The notes under the pieces are model-generated. The model was not told the origin of the DNA, ran no database searches, and saw only the letters and a program-made list of their open reading frames with translations. This document shows, one piece after another, positions 1-8,636 of a DNA stretch of 64,000 bases; positions within the stretch are counted from its first letter, which is position 1; each line of letters starts with the position of its first letter. Both the position numbers and the translations under genes were made by a program. The DNA is from Gammaproteobacteria bacterium. Its GTDB lineage: Bacteria > Pseudomonadota > Gammaproteobacteria > UBA6002. The stretch is from NCBI GenBank assembly GCA_013697705.1, contig JACCWJ010000049.1, positions 1-64,000 of the forward strand, read 5' to 3'.

Positions 1-80
1 GGGGCACGACGTAGAGAGTCGCGGAACGAAGTGAGAGTCGTGTGAGCTGGGAGCAATTAAGTTTCTACTTAAATAGGTTA

Positions 81-473
81 TTAAACCGAAATAACATTAA
101 AACTTAGTGTCTTCGCTATATCTAAATTCCAAGGACGGACATAAATAAATGTAATCTGCGTGACTCTTTTCACTTTAAAAGCATGTTCCTTTAATTCAAA
201 AACAAACGTCTCAATTCCCCCTGCTCCAGGCTTATTTGATGCGGGTGCTTTAAAGGTTTGCGATAGTGGAGTGACAATGTGGGAATCATAAGTTTTTAAA
301 CGCCAACTATATCCCGTAGTAGGATTTGAGTTGAGGCTAATAGTAAATTGACGAGCGACACTACTCACTAAGATAGGCTTGTTAGGGTCAGTCAGCTCAA
401 GCTTGCTTCCTTGAGCAAGGCTGGTCACAGAAAAAAATAAGCATAATAGAACAATATATTTACAAACCTGCAT
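81..473 (-). CDS. Chagasin-family (I42) cysteine protease inhibitor, secreted
   Basis: The protein is about 130 residues with a Sec signal peptide (a hydrophobic run ending near SLAQG), so it should act in the periplasm or outside the cell. The mature part carries the three loops of chagasin/I42 inhibitors in order: NPTTGYSW, a Gly-rich GAGG loop, and RPW near the C-terminus. These loops block papain-like cysteine proteases in the known family. The start at 473 is chosen because GGAGGG lies six bases upstream; a longer reading to 545 would bury the signal peptide. It sits downstream of tsaB on the same strand with a gap of about 110 bases. The target protease is unknown and may be a host enzyme if the organism is intracellular, which is inference. 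Confidence 0.85.
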   Translation of the reverse strand: MQVCKYIVLLCLFFSVTSLAQGSKLELTDPNKPILVSSVARQFTISLNSNPTTGYSWRLKTYDSHIVTPLSQTFKAPASNKPGAGGIETFVFELKEHAFKVKRVTQITFIYVRPWNLDIAKTLSFNVISV

Positions 474-584
474 GTAGCCCTCCAAAGAAATCTTTTGATT
501 GTAACTACTCGCCCCTAGAAGCGGACGTCCTAGCCAACTAATCACTTTAGGTGCGAGTAGATACCTTTTGATTATTTGTGAAAA

Positions 585-1256
585 TTATAGCTTTTTCCAT
601 GCATTTTCGCTGCGCATATAGATAGGTAAGGCTGCTTCTAATGAGGGAACTCTGCCTTGCTCTATAAAGCTCTTTGCTAAATATACTGTATCCTGCGCCT
701 TTGGATAATACTGTGTTATCACCTGTGAGAAAATCTCCAAATCAAGGGTAATCTCGTCGCGCATATCCGTGACCACTACCCATTGATCATTATCAATAGG
801 AGATAAGTCTATATCCGCTAACGAACATAACACATCCGCATGTTGCTCAACCATAAGATCATTAGCGCCTACCGCATAAAAACCGCAATAGGCTTGTCCC
901 ATTCTCGCATTCAAAATTAGCATCACTTTTTGCTTGCCAAATTCTCTGTAAATACCTTGTGCCATACTTCGTAATGAAGGAACTGCAATTAAGGGTTTTT
1001 TATGTGCCAGTGCAATGCCCTGTCCCACCGCCGCTGCGATGCGAATACCTGTATAGCTTCCCGGGCCGCAACTATATGCAATTGCGTCGAGCTCAGGAAT
1101 GATGACATTAGCGTTTGCTAGCAGGACGGCGATCCAATCCAAAATGATATTAGCATGTTGCTGGGGCAAAACTTCGTGTCTTTGAATAATCTTGTCTCGA
1201 TTCATTAAGGCTATTGAGCATGCATCCGAAGACGTTTCTAGCGCTAAAATGTTCAT
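585..1256 (-). CDS. tsaB: tRNA threonylcarbamoyladenosine biosynthesis protein TsaB
   Basis: TsaB is the inactive ASKHA-fold partner that scaffolds TsaD and TsaE in making t6A37 in ANN-decoding tRNAs. The N-terminus reads MNILALETSSDACS, and the glycine-rich CGPGSYTGIRI segment near residue 70 is typical of the family. The length of about 223 residues is normal. The ATG at 1256 overlaps the TGA stop of the upstream helicase gene as ATGA, which implies translational coupling. A TTG two codons earlier is less likely. The helicase-tsaB pair matches the yoaA-tsaB order of enterobacteria. Confidence 0.95.
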   Translation of the reverse strand: MNILALETSSDACSIALMNRDKIIQRHEVLPQQHANIILDWIAVLLANANVIIPELDAIAYSCGPGSYTGIRIAAAVGQGIALAHKKPLIAVPSLRSMAQGIYREFGKQKVMLILNARMGQAYCGFYAVGANDLMVEQHADVLCSLADIDLSPIDNDQWVVVTDMRDEITLDLEIFSQVITQYYPKAQDTVYLAKSFIEQGRVPSLEAALPIYMRSENAWKKL

Positions 1257-3175
1257 GCGCAAGAGCCTTGTAGAAAGTGAGCAACGTCATCAATGGATTG
1301 AGTTTGAGGCATAGGCGGCAAAGAATCCAAAAAAACTCTACCGTAATCCTTACTTGTAATGCGAGGATCACAAATCATCAAGACACCTTTATCCCCAATG
1401 TCTCTAATCAGGCGCCCCGATCCTTGTCTTAGTGTAATCACTGCTTGAGGAAGTTGATACTCATTAAACGGATTTTTCCCTTGCCTTTTATAATGTTCAA
1501 GACGGCTTTTTAAGATAGGATCATCTGGCGCTAAAAAAGGGATTTTATCGATGATGACACAGGAAAGAGCGTTGCCTTTTACATCAACGCCTTCCCAAAA
1601 ACTACTGGTGCCTAGCAGCACCGCATCTTCTAACTCACAAAAAGTCGCAAGCAATTTAGTCTTGGGCGCATTCCCTTGAATTAATAATGGAAAGGTGACC
1701 CGCTCTTTTAAGATTTGCGTGGCTTCCTTCAGAGCTCTATGACTGGTAAATAACAAAAATGCCCTACCTTTGGTGAGATTCAAAATCGGCACTACAAAAT
1801 CGATCATATTACTAATATAGGCTTCGTCACTAGGTAATTTCATTAAATTAGGGAGGTAGAGAAGAGCTTGTTTTGAATAATCAAAGGGACTTTCTAGATG
1901 TAGATGATTAGCACCCGTTAACCCTAAATGAGATTCAAAATGCGAAAAGTCGCCATTCACTGAAAGGGTTGCTGAAGTAAAAATCCAGGCTCGATCTTGT
2001 TCTTTAATTAAATTTTGAAAATAATCCCCGATATTGATAGGAGTATGATGAAGAGTGAAATTATTTTCTTGTACGTCATACCAATGAATTTGATCCTGAG
2101 GGAAAACCGTGGTGAGCTTTTTAAATCTACTCGCTAAATCAGCCGTTCTTCGCCAACAATTATCCAATCCTCGACTTCGAACTGAAGCAGCTTCAATCGC
2201 TTCAAGCAGAGGAATGAGCGCTTCTTGCAAACTTTGGATAGCCAATTTTATCTGTGGTTTATTAACAATATGGTCCCATGATCCTTTAGCAACAGAGCCA
2301 AAGGCACTGTGCATCTCTTTAACCGCTATGATAACTTTTTGAGCGGTAATTTTAAGCGTCAACATATCAGGGGCGTTCGTTTGTTGTTCTGCTTGTATAT
2401 CACGCGCTAAATATAACAACTGATTACCCGAAATAGATTCGCCCAAGAAGTGAGTCGCAATCTCATGTAGCTGATGCGCTTCATCAAAAATAACCGCATC
2501 AGAGGCTGGAAGCAGGTCAGTTACTCCTGAATCTTTTAATTGGCTATCTGCAAAAAACAGATGGTGATTTACAATAAGAATTCCTGCTTCTTGAGCTTGT
2601 TTTCTTGCTTTGATTACATAACATTTTGAATAAAACTCACACTCTTGTCCCAAGCAATTATCGGTAGTACTGGTCATATACGGCAACAAATGCTGAGGTG
2701 GTTTGACCCCGGGAATATGATCTATTTCCCCATCCTTATTGTCGTCGACCCATTCTTTAATTTGATAAAGAATTTTTGTAGCATCATCAGAAATAAAACG
2801 CGTTTGGAGATAAGTATTGAGACGATGTTGGCAAATATAATTAGCTCTGCCTTTGAGGACAGCAATTTTCAAAGGTATCCCTAAAACGTTGCGGATACGG
2901 GGTATGTCACGATGAAATAATTGGTCTTGTAAATTCTTAGTGCCCGTAGAAATTATCACTTTTTTGCCACTAAGCAAACTGGGTATTAAATAAGCATACG
3001 TTTTACCTGTGCCTGTTCCTGCCTCTGCTATAAGCACTTGTTTATGATCAAGTGCCTGCGCTATCGCTAGGGCCATTTCCAGTTGAATGGCACGGGGTAA
3101 ATAACCGGGAATATTTTTTGAAAGCACTCCAGCCGAGCTAAATATTTCCTCAATTTGCACTGTCGACGGGTTCAT
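1253..3175 (-). CDS. yoaA: DinG-family Fe-S helicase YoaA
   Basis: This is an XPD/DinG-type superfamily 2 helicase of 640 residues. Walker A (AEAGTGTGKT, near residue 54), the DEAH box (FDEAHQLHE, near residue 232) and a C-terminal Q-GSGRLIR motif VI are visible. Four cysteines between motifs I and II (CQHR, then C-x4-C-x5-C around DNCLGQECEFYSKC) form the expected 4Fe-4S site. In E. coli, YoaA pairs with the chi subunit HolC of DNA polymerase III in repair of stalled forks. YoaA fits better than DinG because of the size and the tsaB neighbour. It overlaps the upstream lipoprotein gene by 26 bases and tsaB by 4, so the three form one operon. The start has only a weak Shine-Dalgarno sequence, consistent with coupling. 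Confidence 0.93.
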   Translation of the reverse strand: MNPSTVQIEEIFSSAGVLSKNIPGYLPRAIQLEMALAIAQALDHKQVLIAEAGTGTGKTYAYLIPSLLSGKKVIISTGTKNLQDQLFHRDIPRIRNVLGIPLKIAVLKGRANYICQHRLNTYLQTRFISDDATKILYQIKEWVDDNKDGEIDHIPGVKPPQHLLPYMTSTTDNCLGQECEFYSKCYVIKARKQAQEAGILIVNHHLFFADSQLKDSGVTDLLPASDAVIFDEAHQLHEIATHFLGESISGNQLLYLARDIQAEQQTNAPDMLTLKITAQKVIIAVKEMHSAFGSVAKGSWDHIVNKPQIKLAIQSLQEALIPLLEAIEAASVRSRGLDNCWRRTADLASRFKKLTTVFPQDQIHWYDVQENNFTLHHTPINIGDYFQNLIKEQDRAWIFTSATLSVNGDFSHFESHLGLTGANHLHLESPFDYSKQALLYLPNLMKLPSDEAYISNMIDFVVPILNLTKGRAFLLFTSHRALKEATQILKERVTFPLLIQGNAPKTKLLATFCELEDAVLLGTSSFWEGVDVKGNALSCVIIDKIPFLAPDDPILKSRLEHYKRQGKNPFNEYQLPQAVITLRQGSGRLIRDIGDKGVLMICDPRITSKDYGRVFLDSLPPMPQTQSIDDVAHFLQGSCA

Positions 3176-3707
3176 TATTTTCGTACTTTCTCACAGTAAC
3201 ATTCGCGTTAGTAAGATGAGCATAGCCACTACTAGACACATTCTGATAAGTAAACCCACGGTCCCAAATGGGTGAATAATGCAATTGGATAGACCCTAGT
3301 TTTTTTGTTTGATCATAACGACTGGGATCAATATACAGGGTTTTATTGAGATAACATACTTTCATTGGGACTTTCTTATTACCATTTAATTCATTAATTT
3401 GAACAGTTTGGCAGTTCCCACTTATAACTGACAACTCTACCGGAGAGTAATTTGATAAATCTGTGAAAGGAGGCATGGCAACTTGACCCGCGCATATTCT
3501 GACATTAAGTGCGCTGCCATCAGAAACAATGGGTTCATCATCCGTCTTACCACGACTTTTTAACATCTCATAATAGCCGCTTTTAATTTTTTGCTGTTGA
3601 TCAGAACTATAATTCTGCCACTCTGCATCCGAAATTCCGAGTCGCGTTGGCGTAGCACAAGCAGTTATGCCACACAGTACTAATAAGAGAAAAAAAATTC
3701 TAAACAT
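3150..3707 (-). CDS. Putative lipoprotein, unknown function
   Basis: This is a 185-residue predicted lipoprotein. A short positive N-terminus and hydrophobic core end in an ITAC lipobox, so the mature protein would begin at that cysteine. It is not recognisably the Slp/YeaY lipoprotein that accompanies yoaA-tsaB in E. coli. The mature part contains LGISDAEW and several cysteines that could form disulfides. The start at 3707 has GTGAGG about nine bases upstream; the reading frame runs on to 3761 but that would hide the signal sequence. It is the first gene of the operon with yoaA and tsaB. The function is unknown. Confidence 0.75.
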   Translation of the reverse strand: MFRIFFLLLVLCGITACATPTRLGISDAEWQNYSSDQQQKIKSGYYEMLKSRGKTDDEPIVSDGSALNVRICAGQVAMPPFTDLSNYSPVELSVISGNCQTVQINELNGNKKVPMKVCYLNKTLYIDPSRYDQTKKLGSIQLHYSPIWDRGFTYQNVSSSGYAHLTNANVTVRKYENNEPVDSAN

Positions 3708-3883
3708 GATACGCCTCACTGCACTTTGAGAATGAGCAATACTTTTTAACAGTTTGAACACTTCGGTCCATTCACCGTCGCGGGACGACGATTGATAACT
3801 ACGTCCCAGGATTCAAATGATAACTAGGTCGCGATACTCAATTCTGTCTACTTACAAAAAATTATGAATAAAAGATATCAAAA

Positions 3884-3909
3884 ACGACATGCCCAACTAG
3901 GCATGTCGT
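3884..3909 (-). terminator. Intrinsic terminator of the 3920-4357 gene
   Basis: A 10-bp perfect stem (ACGACATGCC / GGCATGTCGT) with a six-base loop lies just past the stop codon. Read on the minus strand it is followed by TTTTG and an AT-rich stretch. This is a typical Rho-independent terminator. Confidence 0.8.
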
Positions 3910-3919
3910 CATTGATGGA

Positions 3920-4357
3920 TTAAGACTGAGGGTTGCTAGGATTAGCTGGGCTTATAGCATTGTTATCTGTGCTAGGTGCAGCTGAAGATGTTGAATCTGG
4001 CAAACCAGGAATTTGAGCTTGGCTTGATTGTGATTCATCTAACTGTGCACTACTACCAGCGCTTAAATCAGGTGTTGCTGTGCTATCAGTAGTTGAAGGC
4101 GCATTTGCTGCAGATTGATCGGCGCTAGGTTGATCAGTCGCTGCTGATTGATCTTGGTTTGCCACAGCTGGATCTTGTGCTGCATTTTGGTCAGCAGCAG
4201 CAGCTTGGTCAGCTTGTTCATTTGCAGCTTGATCGTCAGCAGGTTGCATTTGCTTAGCAGATGTATCTGCTATAGAAGGGTTATCATTTTTATTTTTATT
4301 GCAACCAGCAAAGAAGATTGCTAGAGCAGCAACAAGAACAAACGAAAGTTTACGCAT
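3920..4357 (-). CDS. Low-complexity Ala/Gln/Asp/Ser-rich lipoprotein
   Basis: This is a 145-residue lipoprotein. The signal sequence ends in FAGC, giving a mature N-terminal cysteine at residue 19. A few Lys/Asn residues follow, and the rest is a low-complexity acidic tail rich in A, Q, D, S, P and T, with repeated DQ and ADQ units. No folded domain can be recognised, and the tail is probably disordered. AAGGAAG lies about seven bases upstream of the ATG and a clear terminator follows, so it is a single-gene unit. The function is unknown; a surface spacer or envelope-anchored flexible protein is only a guess. Confidence 0.8.
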   Translation of the reverse strand: MRKLSFVLVAALAIFFAGCNKNKNDNPSIADTSAKQMQPADDQAANEQADQAAAADQNAAQDPAVANQDQSAATDQPSADQSAANAPSTTDSTATPDLSAGSSAQLDESQSSQAQIPGLPDSTSSAAPSTDNNAISPANPSNPQS

Positions 4358-4919
4358 AATTAGCTTCCTTATTGTAAATTAATCGAACAGTTTCACGTGC
4401 CGGTAATATTAACTTTTTCTTTATAGAATGGAAATGTTTTTTGCAATATTCACGGTTTACGCCGGATATTGTAATTGAGGTGTTAGACCGTGGGTTGTAC
4501 AGTAGAGGTCTGTTTCAGGCATCCTTGCCTAAGTGGTTTCATCCATGATAAACAGACCTTGACTACCTCACTCCCTTGTCTCCTCAGTTTCGAAGAAACT
4601 GAGGAGACTGAATTAGCAATTGCATCCTTGCAAAACAACTCATCCCTGATACAATCCTACGAGTTCTTTGCTAATCCGACCGTTCAATCCTTTAAACGGT
4701 AGAGAACAATTTAGCAGATCATATTTACTCCCACATCTCCCGTTAATCCTTTTTTAAAGTATGACTTTAACTTGCGCCAATATTTCATTTTAAATCAACA
4801 TGTTACAGGACAAATTTAAAAATAAATTCACGAATGCTGACATAATTTTAAGAAAATGCTCACAAAGTGGTGAGCAAGATATGAATGATAAATTTGGCTG
4901 AAAAAGTGTGTGTGAAGGA
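4358..4919. other. Gene-poor intergenic stretch with several inverted repeats
   Basis: No convincing gene is seen in this 560-base gap. A 70-codon open frame at 4490-4702 lacks family resemblance and coincides with nested inverted repeats. These are AGGTCTGTTT/AAACAGACCT (4506-4515 with 4550-4559, enclosing AGGCA/TGCCT), a perfect 14-bp hairpin at 4578-4608, and ACCGTT/AACGGT (4679-4684 with 4695-4700). The stretch may be a small structured RNA or a repeat element. Confidence 0.5.
4578..4608. repeat. Perfect 14-bp inverted repeat with 3-base loop
   Basis: The arms are at 4578-4591 (GTCTCCTCAGTTTC) and 4595-4608, separated by GAA. No T-run follows on either strand, so it does not look like a simple terminator. 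Confidence 0.85.
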
Positions 4920-6479
4920 TTAGTCTTGAAGGTAAGTTTTGATCTTAGCTTTGCGCATCTGATTCTCTGTATATAAATTGTAATCCAGTTTTCCATAGGT
5001 AGTGGAGTACATTTTCTTCATACTTGAAATCTGATCTGCGTTCATTTTTTCAGAGGCCATGTTGATACTTTCTTTTACCATTAGCAACGCAAAATCCCCA
5101 TTCGCTAATTGAGCACCCGAAGGTTTTTCAGAGGAGAAGGCTAGTTTTAAAATTTCAGGGTTGATTGTTTTATCTTGCCTGGATAAATTTTGCTTATGGA
5201 TTGGAGTTAAATGTTCTGTTACCAGAACTTTATTAAAATCTGCATTGCTTTTTATTCTGGATAAAAGCATTGCTCCTTTTTGCTTCGCTTTGACCTGGGC
5301 TTCAGCTGTAACTAAAGACGCTTTAATAGTCTCTTTGACACTATCGAAGGGAGCAATAGTTTCGCTCTTGAAATCTTTTACCCTTATAACCACCACATTG
5401 CCGGGTGAAATTTCAATCAGATTACTATTGGTACGATCTTTTAAAATGTCAGAATTAAACGCAGCGGTAATTATCTTTTGATTTTTAGTGATGGCTGAAT
5501 CCCCGCCTTGGGCGCTGAAATAGTCTGTCGTCTTTATCTTTAAATCTAAATTGTTTGCAGCATCTGATAAAGAGCGCGGATTGGTGTAAGCGAGATCAGT
5601 TAATTTATCACTTGCCGCTAGAAAGGCCTGTTCTAATTTTTGCTGTTGTATTGACTCCCTCGCTCGGGCAAGGGCTTTAGGATTTTTTCTATCCATGCCA
5701 CTATTAGCGTCAAAGTAATCCTTTAGTGCTTGATCACTGATTGTAATCGATTTCTTCAGGTTAGCTAACTCAAGCTGGACATACTCAATCTGTACCCTGG
5801 CAGGGATTTTAAATTGATTGGAATGCTGCTGATAAAAAGCCTGCATTTGTTGGAGAGTGATTTGACTAGGCTGCTTGAATTGTTGATTGGGAATAATTAC
5901 GTACTCAATATTTCTTTTTTGCTCTATTAATGAGACGGCCTGCTTTAGCTCACCTGGAAGTACAAACTGGCTGCCCACCACCCCAGAAGCGACTTGATTC
6001 AACAATAAGGTTTGTGATGCCTCTGTGAAAAATTCTTCTTTTGTATAACCCATTTGATTGATTATCTGCTGAAAACGTTCTCTTGAAAAATTTCCCGCCT
6101 CTTGAAACGCTGGCATTTGACGAACCATTGAGCCGAGCTCCTGTGGGGTAACGCTAAACCCAGCTTTTAAAGCAGCTTGAATAAGCACATTTTGCATAAT
6201 CAAATTGTACAAAGCTTCTTTTTTGATCTGTTGCTGAATGTAAGGGGTAAGCGCCAGGGTGGATCCTAATTGATCCTTAACGCCGAGTAACATGCGTTGA
6301 AAATCATTGTTAAGTTGCGTAATGGTGATTGGTTTGCCATTTACTTTTGCTACGAGGGTTTTTTTAGAACTACCACTTGCGTAATTCTCGACTCCCCAGA
6401 TAACAAAGGCAAAGCTTAGAATTATGCCCATGATTGTTGCCACCCAACCTTGTGTATATTTCCTAACACTTTGCAACAT
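4920..6479 (-). CDS. ppiD: PpiD-like periplasmic foldase, apparently without parvulin domain
   Basis: PpiD is an inner-membrane-anchored periplasmic chaperone that meets proteins leaving the Sec translocon. The N-terminus (MLQSVRKYTQGW, one membrane helix, then NGKPIT) is typical of PpiD, and a SurA-N-like helical region follows to about residue 230. The protein has about 519 residues against about 620 for E. coli PpiD. After the YVQLEL segment it passes straight to the C-terminal helical region. I do not see the GGDLGWF-type parvulin motif, so the prolyl isomerase domain appears to be missing. The start at 6479 is preferred over 6497 because AAGG lies about eight bases upstream. It lies downstream of hup and the two tRNAs, as ppiD follows hupB in other gammaproteobacteria. 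Confidence 0.85.
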   Translation of the reverse strand: MLQSVRKYTQGWVATIMGIILSFAFVIWGVENYASGSSKKTLVAKVNGKPITITQLNNDFQRMLLGVKDQLGSTLALTPYIQQQIKKEALYNLIMQNVLIQAALKAGFSVTPQELGSMVRQMPAFQEAGNFSRERFQQIINQMGYTKEEFFTEASQTLLLNQVASGVVGSQFVLPGELKQAVSLIEQKRNIEYVIIPNQQFKQPSQITLQQMQAFYQQHSNQFKIPARVQIEYVQLELANLKKSITISDQALKDYFDANSGMDRKNPKALARARESIQQQKLEQAFLAASDKLTDLAYTNPRSLSDAANNLDLKIKTTDYFSAQGGDSAITKNQKIITAAFNSDILKDRTNSNLIEISPGNVVVIRVKDFKSETIAPFDSVKETIKASLVTAEAQVKAKQKGAMLLSRIKSNADFNKVLVTEHLTPIHKQNLSRQDKTINPEILKLAFSSEKPSGAQLANGDFALLMVKESINMASEKMNADQISSMKKMYSTTYGKLDYNLYTENQMRKAKIKTYLQD

Positions 6480-6548
6480 AAGCTTACCTTTTTTCACAGG
6501 AAACGAATAATGAATAAAAGAAGCGCATCAGATTGATGCGCTTAGGAT

Positions 6549-6625
6549 TGGCGGAGTGGACGGGACTCGAACCCGCGACCCCCGGCGTGACAGGCCGGTA
6601 TTCTAACCAGCTGAACTACCACTCC
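6549..6625 (-). tRNA. tRNA-Asp (GUC)
   Basis: The sequence folds as a full cloverleaf with acceptor GGAGTGG/CCACTCC, anticodon loop CTGTCAC (anticodon GTC), the TTCGAGTC T-loop and an encoded CCA at 6549-6551. It is three bases from the tRNA-Val gene, and both are likely made from one transcript. Confidence 0.97.
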
Positions 6626-6628
6626 TAA

Positions 6629-6704
6629 TGGTGGGTGCTGTAGGGATCGAACCTACGACATTCGCCTTGTAAGGGCGACGCTCTCCCAGCTGAGCTAAGC
6701 ACCC
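6629..6704 (-). tRNA. tRNA-Val (UAC)
   Basis: The cloverleaf has acceptor GGGTGCT/AGCACCC, anticodon loop CTTACAA (anticodon TAC), T-loop TTCGATC, and CCA encoded at 6629-6631. It lies between hup and tRNA-Asp on the same strand. Confidence 0.97.
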
Positions 6705-6743
6705 AACTTCATATTCTCTAACGTAAGAGAACGTTAAGCTGTA

Positions 6744-7034
6744 TTATTTTTTATCTTCGTTGCAAGCTTCTTTAAGCTGCTTGCCAGCTGAAAAACGAGG
6801 TGTCTTTTGGGCAGGGATTGTAATCGTCTGACCTGTTTGCGGATTACGTCCTGATCTTTCTTCGCGCTGAGTTACTTTGAACGTGCCAAAACCAACAAAA
6901 GTGACTGTCTCAGGTACAGGCTTAGCTAATGCTTTGGTGATTTCCTCTAATAGTGCATTCACTACGCGGGCGGTATCCATTTTAGACATGCCGGTAGATG
7001 TCGAAACTGAATCAATTATTTCTGTCTTATTCAT
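6744..7034 (-). CDS. hupB: HU-family DNA-binding protein
   Basis: HU is a small histone-like dimer that bends DNA without sequence specificity. The 96-residue protein has the N-terminal helices (MNKTEIIDSVSTSTGMSK) and the FVGFGTFKV strand. The arm signature is GRNPQTGQTITIPAQKTPRFSAGKQLK, shown here by GRNPQTG and PRFSAGK. GGGGACC lies a few bases upstream of the ATG, and a good sigma-70 promoter stands about 80 bases further up. HU and IHF subunits look alike; the GRNPQTG motif and the ppiD neighbourhood favour HupB. Confidence 0.93.
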   Translation of the reverse strand: MNKTEIIDSVSTSTGMSKMDTARVVNALLEEITKALAKPVPETVTFVGFGTFKVTQREERSGRNPQTGQTITIPAQKTPRFSAGKQLKEACNEDKK

Positions 7035-7112
7035 TTGGTCCCCTATTCATACATTCTATCCATTGAAACGAGCCTTGCTAAAGGCGTCCATGTGTTTCGT
7101 GCAAAGAGCAGT

Positions 7113-7142
7113 TTTATACCAACTCCATGAATAGCCTGTCAA
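7113..7142 (-). promoter_or_regulatory. Sigma-70 promoter of hup (and perhaps the tRNAs)
   Basis: On the minus strand TTGACA (7137-7142) and TATAAA (7113-7118) are separated by 18 bases. They point to hup, with a leader of about 70 bases. Confidence 0.7.
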
Positions 7143-7182
7143 GCCTTATAATAAAAAAAGCTACTCTCTGGTATTTGCCATA

Positions 7183-8625
7183 CTAACTTTGAGTGCCCCC
7201 TACTGTCAGTGCATCAACTCGTAAGGTGGGTTGCCCCACTCCAACTGGAACACTCTGACCATCTTTACCGCACGTGCCGACACCCCGATCCAGCTCTAAA
7301 TCATTGCCGACCATAGACACACGGGTCAGTACTTCAGCCCCATTTCCAATAAGAGTTGCCCCTTTTACAGGGTGAGCTATTTTACCATTTTTAATGATGT
7401 AGGCTTCACTGGTTGAAAATACAAATTTACCTGAGGTAATGTCTACCTGACCCCCTCCAAAATTAACCGCAAAAAGTCCATGTTCGACAGAAGCAATAAT
7501 CTCTTGGGGAGAATGTTCTCCAGCTAACATGTAAGTATTTGTCATGCGCGGAATAGGCAAACTAGAATACGATTCCCTGCGCCCATTTCCGGTGGATTGC
7601 ATCCCCATTAACTTGGCGTTTAGCTTATCTTGCATATATCCTTTGAGCACACCCTTTTCGATCAAGACAGTACATGAAGAAGGCACCCCTTCATCATCAA
7701 TATTTAATGAACCTCGCCTCTGTGGTAAAGTACCATCGTCAACTACAGTGCAAACATCTGAAGCAACGCGTTCACCCATTTTTCCTGCAAAAATAGAACT
7801 GCCCTTTCGATTGAAATCCCCTTCGAGCCCATGACCTACTGCTTCATGAAGCAACACTCCGGGCCAACCGGGACCAAGTACCACAGGCATAGTACCTGCT
7901 GGAGCAGGAACTGCATTGAGATTAACTAGCGCTTGCCTAACTGCTTCATGAGCGAATTTCAATGCATAGTCGTTATCAAAAAAATTATCATAGCCATGTC
8001 GCCCACCACCGCCTGCAAATCCTTGCTCACGTTTACCTCCCTCCTCAACAATCACGCTCACATTAAAGCGAACTAACGGTCTCACATCTGCAGAGAGACG
8101 ACCATCACTGTCTGCGATAAGAATAATATCGTGCAATCCCGCCAGACTCACTATCACTTGTTTAACGCGTGCATCTATTCTTCGGGCTTCTGCATCCACC
8201 TTTTTTAATAGATTAATCTTGTCATTTTCTGTCCAGGTATTAAGTGGATTGAGAGGAGAATAGAGTTCACGACCTTGCGTGGGGGTCCAAACCTTGACCT
8301 TACCTTCCCCCCCTATTTTAGCTATGTTACCTGCAGCGGTTGCAGCTTCCTCTAACGCAGCGAGGGTTATATCATCCGTATAAGCAAAGCCCGTTTTTTC
8401 ACCTGTCACAGCACGAATACCAGCTCCTTTTTCGATGTTAAAGCTGCCTTCTTTAATAATGCCATCTTCTAATGCCCAAGACTCTTGTTGAGTGAATTGA
8501 AAATACATATCACTCATGTCGATGGAGCGCGTCATTAATTTTGAAAATAAATTTGATAAAATTGCCTCATTAATGCCCGCAGGTTCTAACAATGTCGATT
8601 TTGCAATTTCTAAGGGGTTGTTCAT
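7183..8625 (-). CDS. tldD: Metalloprotease TldD
   Basis: TldD forms a heterodimer with TldE/PmbA that degrades unfolded peptides and matures microcin-type peptides. The zinc site HEAVGH is within [13 protein letters not shown] near residue 260, followed by the C-terminal beta-rich body. The length of about 480 is normal. ATG at 8625 has GGGAT five bases before it. The alternative ATG at 8637 overlaps the yhdP stop as TAATG but lacks a ribosome site. It is the last gene of the mreB-yhdP-tldD run, an order also known in enterobacteria. No pmbA/tldE is in the window. Confidence 0.95.
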   Translation of the reverse strand: MNNPLEIAKSTLLEPAGINEAILSNLFSKLMTRSIDMSDMYFQFTQQESWALEDGIIKEGSFNIEKGAGIRAVTGEKTGFAYTDDITLAALEEAATAAGNIAKIGGEGKVKVWTPTQGRELYSPLNPLNTWTENDKINLLKKVDAEARRIDARVKQVIVSLAGLHDIILIADSDGRLSADVRPLVRFNVSVIVEEGGKREQGFAGGGGRHGYDNFFDNDYALKFAHEAVRQALVNLNAVPAPAGTMPVVLGPGWPGVLLHEAVGHGLEGDFNRKGSSIFAGKMGERVASDVCTVVDDGTLPQRRGSLNIDDEGVPSSCTVLIEKGVLKGYMQDKLNAKLMGMQSTGNGRRESYSSLPIPRMTNTYMLAGEHSPQEIIASVEHGLFAVNFGGGQVDITSGKFVFSTSEAYIIKNGKIAHPVKGATLIGNGAEVLTRVSMVGNDLELDRGVGTCGKDGQSVPVGVGQPTLRVDALTVGGTQS

Positions 8626-8636
8626 TGTGTATCCCA

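Noticed and set aside
1-80. Repeated GAGAGTCG words and CACGAC/GTCGTG at the window start
   Set aside because: It is too short and cut by the edge; it may be part of a repeat, but no second copy was found.
3150-3707. Slp/YeaY lipoprotein, expected beside yoaA-tsaB
   Set aside because: The mature sequence does not resemble Slp.
4490-4702. 70-codon open frame in the intergenic gap
   Set aside because: It has no family resemblance, and its sequence is made of inverted repeats, which explains the open frame better than a gene.
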